A DNA stretch of 64,000 nucleotides from contig NC_081414.1 in the NCBI RefSeq assembly GCF_030272615.1, positions 662,044,438 through 662,108,437 on the forward strand, read 5' to 3'. The first letter of the stretch is position 1; each line of letters begins with the position of its first letter. The notes under the pieces were generated by a model. That model saw only the letters and a list, made by a program, of their open reading frames with translations, was not told the DNA's origin and did no database searches. The translations under genes were made by a program, and so were the position numbers. The DNA comes from Cryptomeria japonica. Lineage: Eukaryota; Streptophyta; Pinopsida; Cupressales; Cupressaceae. Shown here in pieces: positions 35,691-48,130 of this stretch.

Positions 35691-36860
35691 TGATGAATAC
35701 TAAGAGGGGGGGGAGTGAATTAGTATACCAATAAATACTAAACTCAAACACTTAAACAGTTTAGTAGTAAACTGGTATAACTGATTTACTAACAAACCGG
35801 TTAAAACAAATGCAAACCAAACAGCAAATAAGGCATTCACCCACGCAATCACCATAACACAAGAGATTTTGACGTGGAAACCCAAATGGGAAAAACCACG
35901 GTGAGATGAAACTCACAAGTAACTATCTGCAGAATAGTAACTAGACCGGTTAAGGTCATACAATGTTCTTCACCAAAACAGATCCTATTAGGAATCTTGA
36001 TCTCTGTTAGGAGATAAGTCTGATTAAAGACTACCTTCTGAGAGGATTTCAGATCCATAGTTGTTAACCACCTTGTTAGAGGATTTACAAAGGCTTTGTT
36101 AGGTCTACCCAGTTAAGGGTTTCAGACTTGTCCAAGATGTGAGTAATCAACAAGTGAGTGATCTAAATACTAGCACAGTGTACTTGGTTAGATCCTTGAT
36201 AGCTCATTGTTAATGCATTTCAGCATTACTTCAGTCTTCAATATCTCCACACTATGTTTCTTCACATAGACCTAATCTTCTCTTCTATGATCGCACATAC
36301 ATAAACCTCATCAAGCACCTAAAAACCTAACAACTACTAAAACCCTAGACATGATGTCCTTATAAATGAATCTTATTTCATGTCGGTCCAATAGGATTAC
36401 ATTGCAAGTTCCTAGGTTCAGTGCATCTAGACACATTTGGTAACACGGCACAGAATCACCTCCAAAGTGTCGGTGGATGATAACTCATCACAAAAATACC
36501 AGTTGGTAACTCATCACAGAGTAATACCGGTTCATACATTTATCGATTACCGGTTCACACATTTTACCAATTACCGGTTTGTCAAAATGAATACTAGGAA
36601 AAATTATAACAACCGCTTTGTTCCTTCATACCGCTTTGGGATCCTCGAACCACTTGAGGTCTTCATACCGCTTTGGGTCTTCATACCACTTGAGATCGGT
36701 AAACACTTTCTGCAAAACACTGATAGTCTAAAGACTATAATACATAATACCTGTTGGAACAAATACCGGTTGAGCATAACTCATACATACAAAAAGTGAT
36801 CTCAAAGCAAGTGTGTGTCCATCAATGACAATCACAACATCATCATCAAAAATGCCAACA
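35691..36860 (-). repeat. element B right LTR (5' LTR in sense)
   Basis: This is a 1170-bp LTR. The inverted repeat (35697-35703 and 35720-35726) flanks an eight-G run. Short tandem repeats occur at 36525-36590 (about 21-bp spacing of ACCGGTTCA-like words) and 36611-36700 (five units of 18-19 bp). Confidence 0.92.
36611..36700 (-). repeat. 18-bp tandem array inside element B LTR
   Basis: The words ACCGCTTTG/ACCGCTTTGGG/ACCACTTGAGG, followed by TCTTCAT-like sequence, recur at 36612, 36630, 36649, 36667 and 36685. The left LTR has the matching array at about 30112-30203. In the minus-strand element this lies in U3, where such repeats often act as enhancers. Confidence 0.7.
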
Positions 36861-36865
36861 CCTTG
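36861..36865. repeat. target-site duplication, right copy, element B
   Basis: CCTTG, identical to 29185-29189. The 140 bp that follow (to 37004) separate element B from element C and hold no gene. They include a G-run (GTTGGGGGCATTT, 36974-36986). Confidence 0.9.
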
Positions 36866-37004
36866 TAGGTGCTTGGAAATAGGGGATTATTTGTCGTCTC
36901 TTTCTTCTATTTGTTGATCACCCTTCTTTTATTTGTCGTGTCTTGACTTTCAATTTCGAGGATGATGCAAAGTGTTGGGGGCATTTAGGCTTCCTTCCAT
37001 GTTG

Positions 37005-37009
37005 ACCTG
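37005..37009. repeat. target-site duplication, left copy, element C
   Basis: ACCTG is repeated at 43660-43664 directly after the right LTR. Confidence 0.9.
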
Positions 37010-37459
37010 TGTGAGATTTTGCCAAGATCAAGGGCACAATGAAAAGCACAAAAGAGAGACAATAGTATGACAAGAACAAACTGTATTCTCATCAATATAC
37101 AAATGATCAACTGGATTGACCAATACAATGAATATAGGCCTGCATATATAAGCAAGGCCAAATGGATATGTGAGCACGCAATCATGACATGTGGCTCAAT
37201 GAGAAACAAGGGTAGGTAAGAAAAATTAGGGGTAGGTAGGAGAAATAATAGAATATTCCACAAGAGGTGGATGACCCACCAAATGTGGAGTGTAACAGCA
37301 AGATAAGACCACAAAAGGAGGAATTTCTCCTACAAGCTAAATCCCTATGTGCACACTTCCCTAAGTGTCTCATATCCAAACTATGATGAGATGCATTATC
37401 CTAAGTTAACTTAAGTAAAGTGTAATTATATCCTATAAGAATAAATAATTACACCAACA
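37010..37459 (-). repeat. element C left LTR
   Basis: Runs TGTGAGATTTTGCC to TTACACCAACA on the plus strand. The polypurine tract AAGAGGGGG (minus strand, 37460-37468) adjoins it. Confidence 0.93.
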
Positions 37460-37807
37460 CCCCCTCTTAAGTGCAACTTAGGGGAATGAAGACTCAAGTC
37501 AACAATGCAAGATGGGTCCCGACTACTAGGCCATGATAGGTACCCATGTACAATATGCAAATGCAATCAAACCTATGCAATGCAATCTCTCACAAACGGA
37601 GAAAGGGAGAAAACCTAGTGGGAAAAAACTCCCCCCATAAGAGAGGAAGGAGAATTTAGCTGACCCCCCTAATGAAAAATCTCACACCCCCAAGAGAGCT
37701 CACAACTGCTTGAACTTACTCTCGGTGAAGGGTTTGGTGAATATGTTTGCAACCTTCTCCATTGTAGGACAATACTACAAATCAATGACCTACTCCTAAA
37801 TCAGCTC

Positions 37808-39115
37808 TTAGATGTAGTGCATATGAATCTCAATGTGTTTGGTCCGCTGATGTTGAATTGGGTTCTTTGAGATTGCAATAGCACTCTGATTGTCACAATG
37901 CAGAACTGTCGGCCATGGAGTGGAGAACCCAAACTCTGTGAGAATATGTTGAAGCCAAATAGTCTCAGTCGCGGCGTTAACAACCCCTCGATACTTAGCC
38001 TCGGTCAAAGAGAGAGCAATAGCATGTTGTTTCTTGCTCTGCCAATAAATGGGGCCCAAACCAAGGTGGAAGCAGTAACCAAAAGTAGACTTACGATCAT
38101 CAAGATTGCCAACCCAATCGGAGTTTGTGTAACCAACCAAGTGAAGTCTAGTGCCGCTGCATAGTGAATCCCATTATGATGTGTACCCTGGAAGTAGTGT
38201 AGGATGTGTTTGGCGGCTTTCCAATGAAGCTCATGTGGTTCCTACATGAAGCGGGAAACCATGCCAACTGCAAATGAAACATCAAGGTGTGTGTGAGTCA
38301 AGTAGATGAGACTACCCACAAGTTGACAATACAATGTGGCATCAACTAGTGGAGAAGAGCACCTAGCCTCAAGCTTGACTCCTAAAAGAAAGGGAGTCGA
38401 TGCAGGCCTACAATCAGCCATATGAAAGTGTGCAAGTAGATCAAGAGCATACTTGGGATGCGATAGTGTAATCCCGGAAGATAACTGTGAAATATTTATC
38501 CCGAGAAAGTAGTGCAAAAGACCTAAGTCAGTCATAGCAAATCTGTCATGCAAAGCAGATTTGACACTACTAATGATGGATGTGGTGCTCCCTGTAATGA
38601 TCAAATCATCAACATATAGCACAAGTATCAAGTGTGAGTCATCCTATCGCAAAATGTAGACATTTGGACTGGAATGACACCTGGTGAACCTTGCTAAGAG
38701 AAGAAAGGAATCCATCTTGGCATACCAAGCTCTGGGGACTGCTTAAGGCCATAGGGAGATTTCCTCAATCTGCAAACCAAGGAAGAATCCTGGATGAAAC
38801 CCTGTGGTTGCTCCATATATATCTCCTCATCAAGATCCCCATGAAAAAAAGTAATCTTCACATCCATCTGATGTATAGCCCAACAATGAGCTACAGCAAT
38901 AGCAAGTGTCAAGCGAATGGAGTTCATCTTGGCTATAGGTGCAAAGGTCTCAGTATAGTCAACACCTAGAACCTGAGAGAAACCTTTCGCAACAAGTCAA
39001 GACTTATACTTATCCACACTACCATCCACTACAAACTTGGTTTGATAGATCCACTTACATTGAACCATCTTTCTCTCCTTAGGGAGATGGACTAACTCCC
39101 ATGTGTTGTTCCTCA
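37808..39115 (-). pseudogene. element C reverse transcriptase and RNase H (decayed)
   Basis: The reverse transcriptase N-part appears as [34 protein letters not shown] and [10 protein letters not shown] (38927-38694). The catalytic YVDDLIITG lies at about 38615-38590, followed by a long open stretch to 38242 (FLGINISQL, ADCRPASTPF). RNase H (38140-37808) has MVGYTNSDWVGNLDDRKST, SLTEAKYRGVVNA and HCDNQSAIAISKNP. The parts lie in three different frames, with a frameshift just after KQSP and another between reverse transcriptase and RNase H. This enzyme copies element RNA into DNA. Confidence 0.88.
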
Positions 39116-40864
39116 TCAAGGACTATACTCTTCCTCCATCGCATGGTCCCACTCGAGAACTCCTGATGCTTTCTGAAATGTCTGTGGATTGGAAGCGGTA
39201 GTAATGTATGCATGTGGAAGGTCTTGATGTTGTGATTGAGTCCACCGTGTATCTGAAGGATCCCCAACAAGAGAACCTACTGACTCAAGTGCTTGTCGAG
39301 CCCAACAAGGTCTAGGTGGAGGTGGCGAATGAGGCTCCTCAACTGCAAGTAGACCCTGCGGAGGTGTAACCCTGCGAGTCAGAGTTGAAGGAGTCTCACC
39401 ATTTGAATCACTCTCATCACTATCCACAATGGAAGAAGGTAGAGGAGGAAGAGAGGCTAAGCTAGGAGAGCTTTCCTCAAAATGAACACTCCTCTCAATA
39501 AACACCTCATGTGTCTCAGGATCCATCAATCGATATGCCTTAACACCCTCGGGATATCCAACGAAAATACAAGGCCTACTTTGAGGTTCCAATGCCTTGC
39601 ATTTCTATGGAGGAATGCGAGCCCATGCTGGATAGCCAAAGACTCTAAAATGTCTCACAATCAGTTTCCTACTATCCCAAGCCTCAAAAGGAGTAATACC
39701 TGTCAAAGCTTTGTGAGGAACCCGATTTTGAATGTGTGTGGCACAACTGATAGCCTCTGCCCAAAAAACGAGATCAAGAGAACATGCGTGTACCATACAG
39801 CTAGCCATTTCTTTGAGAGTTCTATTCTTACGTTCTGGAACTCCATTCTATTGTGGAGTGTAGGAAACTAAATGTTGAAGATCAATCCCCTTAAATGTAC
39901 AAAAATCCTCAAGTCTTTTGTTCACATATTCCCTTCCATTATTTGTGCGAAGAATCTTGACCACTTTCCCTGATTGCTTCTCCACATGAACCTTGAAGTC
40001 TAGAAATTTGTCAAGCACTTCACTCTTATAAATAAGAAAATAGACCCAAGTGAAGCGGGAGTAGTCATCAATGAAGGTGAGAACATAGTGGGCCCTACTA
40101 AATGAAGGTGATGGAAATGGACCTGCTACATCGCTGTGAAAAATTTGAAGAACTTCCAAAGCTCTCCAAGCTTTCCCCTTATCAAACTTCTCCTCGGGAT
40201 GCTTGCCCATGGAACATCCTAAACATACACCCTCTGAAAAAATGATTCAAGGTAGACCTGCAACGATGTCTTTAGTGCTAAGTTATTGAAGATAGTTGTA
40301 GTTGAGGTGACCAAACCGCTCATGCCATAGCTTACTTTCTGAATTTGAATGAGTAAGCAAGGCCCTAGAAGGAGAACTTGGCACAAAGTGGGAGAATGAA
40401 TAAAGTCTTGAGTTGTCATTGACTTGTCCCACTGCTACCAAGGAATCATTATCAAGTTCCTTTACCACAACTGAATCAGGTGTAAACTCAACCTTTTTTC
40501 CATTCCCATAGTGAGTGATTTGGTAGATAGAGAGAAGGTTGGTAGACAAGTTAGGAACATAAAGAATATTCTCAAATGTTCCATCATCCATGGCAATCGA
40601 ACCTTTCCCTTCAACCTCAACTTGTATATCATCTCCTATGTAAATGTAAGGTACCTTTGATGGCTCCAATGAATAAAACTGCTCCTTTGTAGAACCCATG
40701 TGATAAGAGGCACCTGAGTCAAGTATCCACTGCTGTGAAGAACCTATTTTAGCCACAAATGCTTTCCCTTTTCCCTTAGATTGTGAGGTAGTTGAAGGAG
40801 ATGAATCCTTCTTATTGTAGGTGGATGGCAAATTGATGTTGTTCTTCTTAAGAAGATGTGTCAA
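39116..40864 (-). pseudogene. element C protease and integrase (decayed)
   Basis: A protease reads WILDSGASYHMGSTKEQF near 40725. The gag-pre-integrase zinc region follows (LWHERFGHLN, then CLGCSMGKHP). The integrase core has FHSDVAGPFPSPS and FIDDYSRFTWVYF, but the second catalytic Asp is replaced: LRTNNGREY where RTDNG is usual. The C-terminal part includes RVFGYPAWARIPP and IFVGYPEGVKAYRL. The whole stretch keeps one frame with a few stops (for example near 40282 and 39604). The integrase would insert the cDNA; this copy should be inactive. Confidence 0.88.
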
Positions 40865-41722
40865 CTCATCAACTTGCTTGGTGTGGCATCGATGCTCATC
40901 ATGACCATACTTCTTGCAATGAGCACAAGTTGATTTATCCTTCTTAGGTGGAGTCCCCTTCCTGGAAGAGGATAAAAAATTGCCTTGTGATGGAGAGGAG
41001 GATTGTCCATTTTCCTGCTATGGCTCTCACTTAGATTGCTTCTTCTTCTTGTTGGAATCTTTGCCTTGACTCCCTTGACTCCCTTGATTAGCCACCAAAG
41101 CCTTGGACTTTGAAGACTTGAGAATCCCCATGTTCAACAACTTAGATTGTTCTAACATCAACATTTATGTGAAAGCATCAAATGAAGGCATAGTGTAGGA
41201 ACTCCCCACTGTCAAACGATGAGTTTGGAAGCTATAAACAAAAGTTGCATATTCAAGTGAAAGCTTTTCTAACAAGTTGAATATCAACTGAACATATCTT
41301 TTGTCAATTCCACAATCCTTAAGCTTTTCTCTTAGCTCATTTTCTTTAGTGACATAATATTGGATTTTATCAAAACTCTTGGGATCCAAGTTGGTGAGCT
41401 CATTGTCAATCTTGTAACCTCTGATTTCATCAACTTGACCATACAATTTCTGAAAGATGTTCCAAGCCTCTTTGATTGTAGAACACTTCTCGATGTGAAA
41501 AATGAGGTCATCTGATACATACTTATGGAAAGTTCCAAGAGCCATGCAATTCTTAGTGAGCCATTCTAATTGATCATTAGGATCAGCCTTAGGATCTGGT
41601 GGTGCTTCTATTGTTCCATCTATGTAATGCGTGAGTCCTTTTTCCATTAGTTTTCTCCATGCTTTAATTTTCCAAGATGCATAATTATGATGAGTTAAAG
41701 GTGGAAAATTATGAGGACTCAT
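40865..41722 (-). pseudogene. element C Gag (nearly intact)
   Basis: ATG 41722 gives MSPHNFPPLTHHNYASWKIK, the usual N-terminus of plant Copia Gag, with LYGQVDEIRGYKIDNELTNL and MPSFDAFT following. Stops appear after 41165 and near 41020. A zinc knuckle CAHCKKYGHDEHRC (CX2CX4HX4C, intact) lies near 40920-40880, in the same frame as the protease. Gag forms the virus-like particle in the cytoplasm. Confidence 0.85.
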
Positions 41723-43192
41723 AGCAAGAAAAATGAAAGAGCATAAGTAAAGAGAGGCACAATCACACAAGACACCCCCCCCCCAAATTCACTCAATCAA
41801 AGAACCCCCCCAAAACAAATGAGCATCTGGCATTTTATACCTAGTGCGTGTACAATGGGCCACTTGCGAAAAATGGCAAAGTGGACTTCTGATTTCAACT
41901 TTACAACTGTCTCAAAGAGGCCAAAGGAGACTCAAACTAATAATGCAAAAGATCTAAACTAATATCCAAGCAAATTACAAGTACCAAGTAGGCCAAAAAA
42001 GACCAATATCTGAAAGTACAATATCCACTGAAAATCTCTCCAAACTGATGACAGATTATGAAATTAGACGAAAATTATCCACTTTCAAAAAAAATGGCAC
42101 TTGGAAAGGAGGTCTATGAGCCCAAACGAAGCCTTTGAAGTTGTAAAATCAAGGATTAGACAGGTACAACTGAGAGAATTTGAAATTTCTGTAAAACTTG
42201 TACACCAAAATCAGAAAATAACCACACCATTGCGGAGAGCATGAAAAATTAGTCCAAAAAGGAGCAAAATTGAGCAAGTTATGAGCCTACAAAGTTGACC
42301 CAAAAAATAAAACTACTCAACGGAGAGGGGTCTAATTTTTTTTTAAAATTGCTGATGCAAGCTAACGTCATCAGTTTGCTATGTTAAATTTGGCAATTGT
42401 ATGACTTTCAAAATGGTCATCGCACCCCTGGCTGACAGTACGGAAATGTTGATTGGGCGTTGACTATACAGATGACGTGGCACTGTTTTTCCACGGGCCA
42501 ATGGCAGACGTGGATTCGTCAGGGAGGTGAGATGTCGCAGCGGCAAGGAGGATGTCGGTGGTTGCAGATGGCCACATTGGTGACTGGAGTCGGCGGAGCC
42601 CGGTGACTGGCTGGCAGGCTGTTGTGGTGTCGGAGTCGGCGGGGTGTCGGGGTCAGTGGCAGGCGGTGAGCGGGCGCTGGTGAGGAGCAGAGAGTGGTCG
42701 GCGCACTAGTCATGGCTACAGGCGGGCTGCAGTGAGAGGCTAACGGACGTGTAGATGGATCAGCGTACGGCTATCGACGGAGCTGATCTATCGGCGTACA
42801 ATCTGCAGACTGTGCAGGGTACGGGGGGTGGGGTCAACGTACCCATCACCCCCCAAAAAAAAAAAAATAATAATATATAATAAAGTTTTGTTTTTTTTTG
42901 AAAAAAAACTTTTCCAAAAAATAATTTTCTGCCTTTCAAAATGAAAAAAAAATTAATTTTTTTTTCGAAAAATTCATACCGTACCGCCCAAATTGGGCAA
43001 AAAATTTCCTCCAAGCCCAAAAATCAACTTTTACCAAAATAGGATGAATTTATACTCAATTTTTATGGAAACGACCTCCCAGACGCAATGGTGAGGTCAA
43101 AAATTCTCTAGGATGCCTCCAAAATGCACAATACCTCAGATCCAAAAATAGAAGTCTTCCAAGATGTCTCCCAAAACCAATCAATGAAGCCC
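41723..43192 (-). other. element C long 5' leader with GC-rich block
   Basis: This 1.5-kb untranslated leader runs from the primer site to Gag. A GC- and CpG-rich block with repeated GTCGG/GGCGG words at about 42430-42800 contrasts with the AT-rich surroundings. Poly-C tracts occur at 41775-41786 and 41804-41811, and A/T homopolymers at 42850-42970. Short frames here have no domain. Confidence 0.55.
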
Positions 43193-43209
43193 CAATGGCT
43201 CTGATACCA
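43193..43209 (-). promoter_or_regulatory. element C primer-binding site, initiator-Met tRNA type
   Basis: The minus strand reads TGGTATCAGAGCCATTG directly after the LTR end. Confidence 0.9.
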
Positions 43210-43659
43210 TGTGAGATTTTGCCAAGATCAAGAGCACAATGAAAAGCACAAAAGAGAGACAATAGTATGACAAGAACAAACTTTATTCTCATCAATATAC
43301 AAATGATCAACTAGATTAACCAATACAATGAATATAGGCCTCCATATATAGGCAAGGCCAAATGGATATGTGAGCACATAATCATGACATGTGGCTCAAT
43401 GAGAAACAAGGGTAGGTAAGAAAAAGTAGGGGTAAGTAGGAGAAATAATATAATATTCCACAAGAGGTGGATGACCCACCGAATGTGGAGTGTAATAGCA
43501 AGATAAGACCACAAAAGGTGGAATTTCCCCTACAAGCTACATCCCTATGTGCACACTTCCCTAAGTGTCTCATATCCAAAATACGATGAGATGCATTATC
43601 CTAAGTTAACTTAAGTAAAGTGTAATTATATCCTATAAGAATAAATAATTACACCAACA
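43210..43659 (-). repeat. element C right LTR
   Basis: A 450-bp copy of 37010-37459 with the same ends. Confidence 0.93.
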
Positions 43660-43664
43660 ACCTG
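43660..43664. repeat. target-site duplication, right copy, element C
   Basis: ACCTG, identical to 37005-37009. The following 210 bp up to the right direct repeat contain no gene. Confidence 0.9.
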
Positions 43665-43875
43665 AATGTTTTATATTATCTTTATCTTCATGTACCTTCT
43701 TCGGATCGACAAACTTCAAAACCATGATGAGTAACTTGTACATAACCATATGCATTATTTAATTATACTGTTGTGAGTTCTTATAATGTTGAACTAGTAT
43801 CGGATCCCCATGTCTCTTTATGTTTTGTTGATGTTACAACTGGAAAGATTTGTAACACCTCTTCCTGCAACCATC

Positions 43876-44824
43876 GATGTCTATTTTGTCCATAGGCCTC
43901 ATATCTTTTCTTTCTCGCCTTCATTTGTCTCTCTAATGAATCTAATCACTCTCTCGAGCACTCTTTGAGTTTTCTACACAACTTGTAGCTTCTTGATCAC
44001 TTGTTTTGAATTTTGCCTTTGTTACACTTCATTCATCTTTCCACCATCATTTTGGCTATGTATTGGAGGATTCTTGGTACTCACCTTCACTCTGGCAAGC
44101 TCTCGCTTATTTGGTGTTGAAGGGGAGTCTCTCCCTCTTTAATTTCATTGTAGCATTGCATCTTCAATTGTATATTATTCATCTTGTTTATCTTGTGTTA
44201 TTGTACATCGTCTTCTTTATCCATTATCAATCATCTTGGTTGTTCGTGGAGGTGGAAATACCAAAGGAAGGTTTTGATTGTGGAAGACCTCTAAAACATA
44301 ACCCCAACATTTCATCTCTATCTATTTTGGGTGCAGGTTATCAAACAAATTTTGTGAGCTATCTGGAGGCATTAATTATTGGACCTTTGTGATCTTTTTT
44401 CCTTTGAGCCTCTTTCCTTTCGTTGCTTATTAGTGTTATTATTTCATTTATTATATCATTAAGAATATAAAAGAAACTCGAAGTCTAGTCACTTTGCATT
44501 CTCTATATAAAAATATGTACTTTGTCCATACAAAAAGACACCAATGCATTGCACTATCATCCACGAACCGTACGTGCATCCTCAGCCAAAGAGAAAGCAA
44601 AGCTCATCAAAGGATATTTGTGTTCTTCCCCTTTAGATTCAGTGAACAAAGTAGTTTTAATATTATATATCCTTCTTTTATTTAGTAATTTTCGTTCATA
44701 GGTTTGGATAGTTAGTTGTTTGTATCTTCTTGACTCACAAGAGCACCAATTAGGTGAGGTATCAAAGGAAGGTTTGCTCCTCAAGGTTTCTTCACTTCAA
44801 GGGTAGCAAATCCCCTCCTCTACA
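43876..44824 (+). repeat. long direct repeat, right copy (possible LTR of element D)
   Basis: It matches 25829-26783 in order and orientation and ends at the same CTCTACA. See that entry for the shared words. If the pair are LTRs, elements B and C are nested inside element D. Confidence 0.55.
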
Positions 44825-46600
44825 TTTACCCATCATGGCTTGAGACTAGTTAGTGCCTAACTTCATTTGCCCATCATTCCAATCAACAATAAATCCAATT
44901 CACTTGGTGCTTTCTGTATCAATAAGCATTATTTTACCTAACTAGGGGCAAACCCTTTACCTAGGTTTTTGAGACATATCTTTGACAAGAATATTGAGGA
45001 CCTACCACTTCTGTATATATCAAAGTCCTAAAAATAAAAGTTCTGAAAAATCTTTAAAAATCAAAAAAATCCTAAAAAGAGTCTTAAAAATTAAAAAATG
45101 ACCTTAAAAACCATAAAAAATAAAAATGTCCTAAAAAAACCTAAAAATGTCTTGAAAAAAATCCTAAAAATTAAAAAAAAGTTCTCAAAAAGATATAAAA
45201 ACATCAAGAAAACACTAGAAAATCCAATAAAATCAAATAATCACCAAAACACTAAAAAGCATAAACCAATCAAACCTCAAAAACATCGCTCCAACATCCA
45301 CAATTTATTGTCCCCTTGAAGAGATGGACACCTTGATCAAGCACAAACAAGAAAACACATAAAACCCCAAGCTTAACAAATTATGTATCAACAAACAAAC
45401 TATCAACCTAGTTCATAATCAAACCGATTAAATTACCTAATTAGTCAACAAACATCAATCCTTCTCAACTATTATTTGCCTTACATAGGTTATTGCTTAT
45501 TCAAAACTAAAGAGATTAGTCTTATACAGGGCGCCTCATTCCTAGAATCAAACATCATGATCATTACATAAACACTCAACATTGACAAAAAGATTAGAAT
45601 GGTTGTTGACTCGTTGATCAAGTGAGTCTTACCTTTCATCAATTTATCTTATATCATTTTCTTGTGCTACTCAAGAATATCAATACCCGATTAGAGGAGC
45701 GAGGAGGTTCATGGTATGGTTTTTGTTTTCTCTTTGTGGGATATTTTCATGAAGTTATGGGACAAGTGTGTTTTAGGTGTTTGTGTTGGCACATTCATTC
45801 GACAAAGATCCTATGCAAACCTAAGGTTAGGGATCATTATGCTTACAAGTGTTGCACATACCTTAACCTTTAACGCACAAGTTTTTGAATGGACAAGAAC
45901 ATTCCTTGTCTCCAATGTATATGCTCATGCAAATGGATAACATCATCAACTTAGTCTTTTCATACCTTGGTGCAAACACATCCATTTGCCACATAATAAA
46001 GATCTGTGATGATAAAATGCACAAATGAAATCTCATTTCATCACAATAACTATTCTTTACTTCTTACTAATCTTTCTTTTGGCTAACATTTCTTCTATCA
46101 ATAAATTGGTCAATCTGCAAATCATCTCATGCTATCTATTTTATCCGATCAATCAAGCATGTCTTCTAATATGGATCGACCCTTATCTACAATCAATTAA
46201 CATTGTGCAGTACCTCTCCTCGTTTGAACTTATTAGACTTATATTTTATTATTGTTTACTTCCAATGGATACATTACCATGATGTGTTATTCAAACTTAT
46301 ATGACATTATTTCATGCTTTATCTGGATATGAGATGCATAATTTATTTGCAGTATTTCAGTACTTGTGATTTATGGAATTTTATGGATTATTGCTATGTA
46401 CTGACACTTTACTTTATCTATGCAATGTGTAATTATATGTTGCGTGTCTGTGAGTGTATTGGATGGAAGGGGATGATTTTCCTTCACTCATTTCGATGAG
46501 ACAGGGAACGTCGCAATTCTCCTTCATTGGTGTGCATGTCGTGTTTTCTATATTGTATATATGCATGTGTGCTTCGGTGATGCAAGATATTGCAGGTACA
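44825..46600. other. noncoding stretch with A-rich simple repeats
   Basis: At 45020-45290 degenerate units of CCTAAAAATNAAAAA-like sequence form an A-rich block typical of plant retroelement leaders. The remaining sequence holds no convincing ORF, promoter or RNA gene. Confidence 0.35.
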
Positions 46601-48034
46601 AGTACCGGGTAGCTACGGGGTATCATCTCCACCTGGCTTCACAAGTCTGAGCGTGCCTTATATTTGTCTGATGGAAGTGGAGGAGGTAGTAGTTGACCCT
46701 ATTTTAACCAGTTACACTCTTGTGAGTGTCGTCAGTTGGTCATCCTGTCGGTTTGTTCGGCCTTCGTGTATTATCGTTTGACTTTTTCTGAGTCTTTGCT
46801 TGGGGTTTGTTCAATTTGTGTGTTTTAGTGGATTTAATTAATTAATTAAATTTATGGAGTTATCTCATAGTTGGTATTTTTGAATTATGTATTTTATGCA
46901 TTGAGATTATAAATTTAATTAATTAAAAGAAGTTATTAAATTAAGTTGCAAGCTGCATGATATTAGAAATATATTTTATTTAAATTTTAGTGAAAAATAA
47001 ATTAGATTAATTTCGTTTATTGTTTCCTAAAATTTTAAATAAATAAAAGAATAATAGAATAAATAAATGAATAAAAGAATAAATTAGAATTAAAGTATTG
47101 CTTTAATTCCTTTTTTAGGAAATTAATTAATTTGCATGAGAAAAGAAAAGAAGAAAAAAAATGATTTTTGCTTATTGCATGTAATTTATTCCTTTGTTAG
47201 GAATTAGAAAAGAAAAAGAAAATTGCTTTTAATTACTAAAATTAAATATTAGGGTTTTTGGGAAAAATATATGCAACCTTGAATTTTAGTTTAAAAGGGG
47301 AAGATATCTTTTTATTTTGGAAGTGACGGGAAAAAGGCAGAGATTTTGGTGAAGAAAAATTATTGGAAGCTTGTTGAAAGATTGAATCTCTCCTACAAAG
47401 TTCTTCCAGGAATGCTATACCAGGTTGGGTGGCTTCTTCTAGTTGTTTTTAAGGAAAATATTGCATTTATTCCCTCTTCCTGGATGATGTGTGTTAAAAT
47501 ATTTGTCAAATCCAAGATCCTTTCTAGTTATTTCTTGTTCTTGGTTAAAGTTTGTTCTTGAAATTAGTTTCTAGTTTATGGAAAGAAGTTGTTTCTTGGG
47601 TGTTTGTAGATTAAAATTTTGAGAAAATTGGGAAAAGTTATTCTAGCAAATTTCGCCAAGATGTTTTACTATGCATGAAAATTGCAAGATTTGGGAGAAA
47701 TGGTTTTGCCAGAGAAAATGTCCTTTGGTTTGGTATTGGATTCGATATTTTGCTATGGCTGTTCTTTATGTATATTTGTGCATCTCTGTATATTTAGTTG
47801 TAAAATTATTTGGGAATTAAATCTAGTAGTTATTAAGTGTATGGGAAAATCTATATTAATTAGATTCCCTCAAAATAAATTTTATTGGAAATAAAATTTA
47901 ATATTTTTTTAGGTTATTGAAATTTAATATTATTAAGTTATTGAAATTTTAATATTTTAGGTTATTTAAATTTAATGTTTTATTTAGGTTATTGAACCTT
48001 TTAAAAAAAAAAATTAAAAAAAAAAAGAATATTA

Positions 48035-48120
48035 CTTTCGGTAGCTACTACCGACGGTAGTACAGCTACCAGCGGTAGCACCTGCTACCACAAGGTAACA
48101 GTGCTACCGGCGGTAGCACC
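48035..48120. repeat. cluster of GGTAGC/GCTACC inverted repeats
   Basis: Within 85 bp there are at least three short perfect hairpins: GCTACC-AGC-GGTAGC, GGTAGCA-CC-TGCTACC and GCTACC-GGC-GGTAGC. CGGTA...TACCG is also present. The block is GC-rich in an AT-rich setting and directly precedes a (TA)n tract. Confidence 0.75.
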
Positions 48121-48125
48121 TTGCG

Positions 48126-48130
<5 letters not shown>

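Larger units (their letters stand above)
29190..36860 (-). mobile_element. element B: Gag-only LTR retrotransposon
   Basis: LTRs at 29190-30362 and 35691-36860 (TGATGAAT...TGCCAACA), a CCTTG duplication, a canonical initiator-Met primer site and a polypurine tract identical to that of element A define this minus-strand element. The interior holds a Gag (35642-34479) and a second long protein (33920-30640) homologous to element A's. No polymerase, integrase or protease motifs are seen. It sits inside the DNA between the two 0.95-kb direct repeats. Confidence 0.92.
37010..43659 (-). mobile_element. element C: Ty1/Copia LTR retrotransposon
   Basis: Two 450-bp LTRs (37010-37459 and 43210-43659), the ACCTG duplication, the initiator-Met primer site and the full Copia order Gag, protease, integrase, reverse transcriptase, RNase H on the minus strand define this element. 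By eye the LTRs differ at roughly 18 of 450 positions with no gaps. The leader between primer site and Gag is unusually long, about 1.5 kb, with a GC-rich part. Stops and frameshifts in pol, and a changed integrase Asp, make it inactive. Confidence 0.95.
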
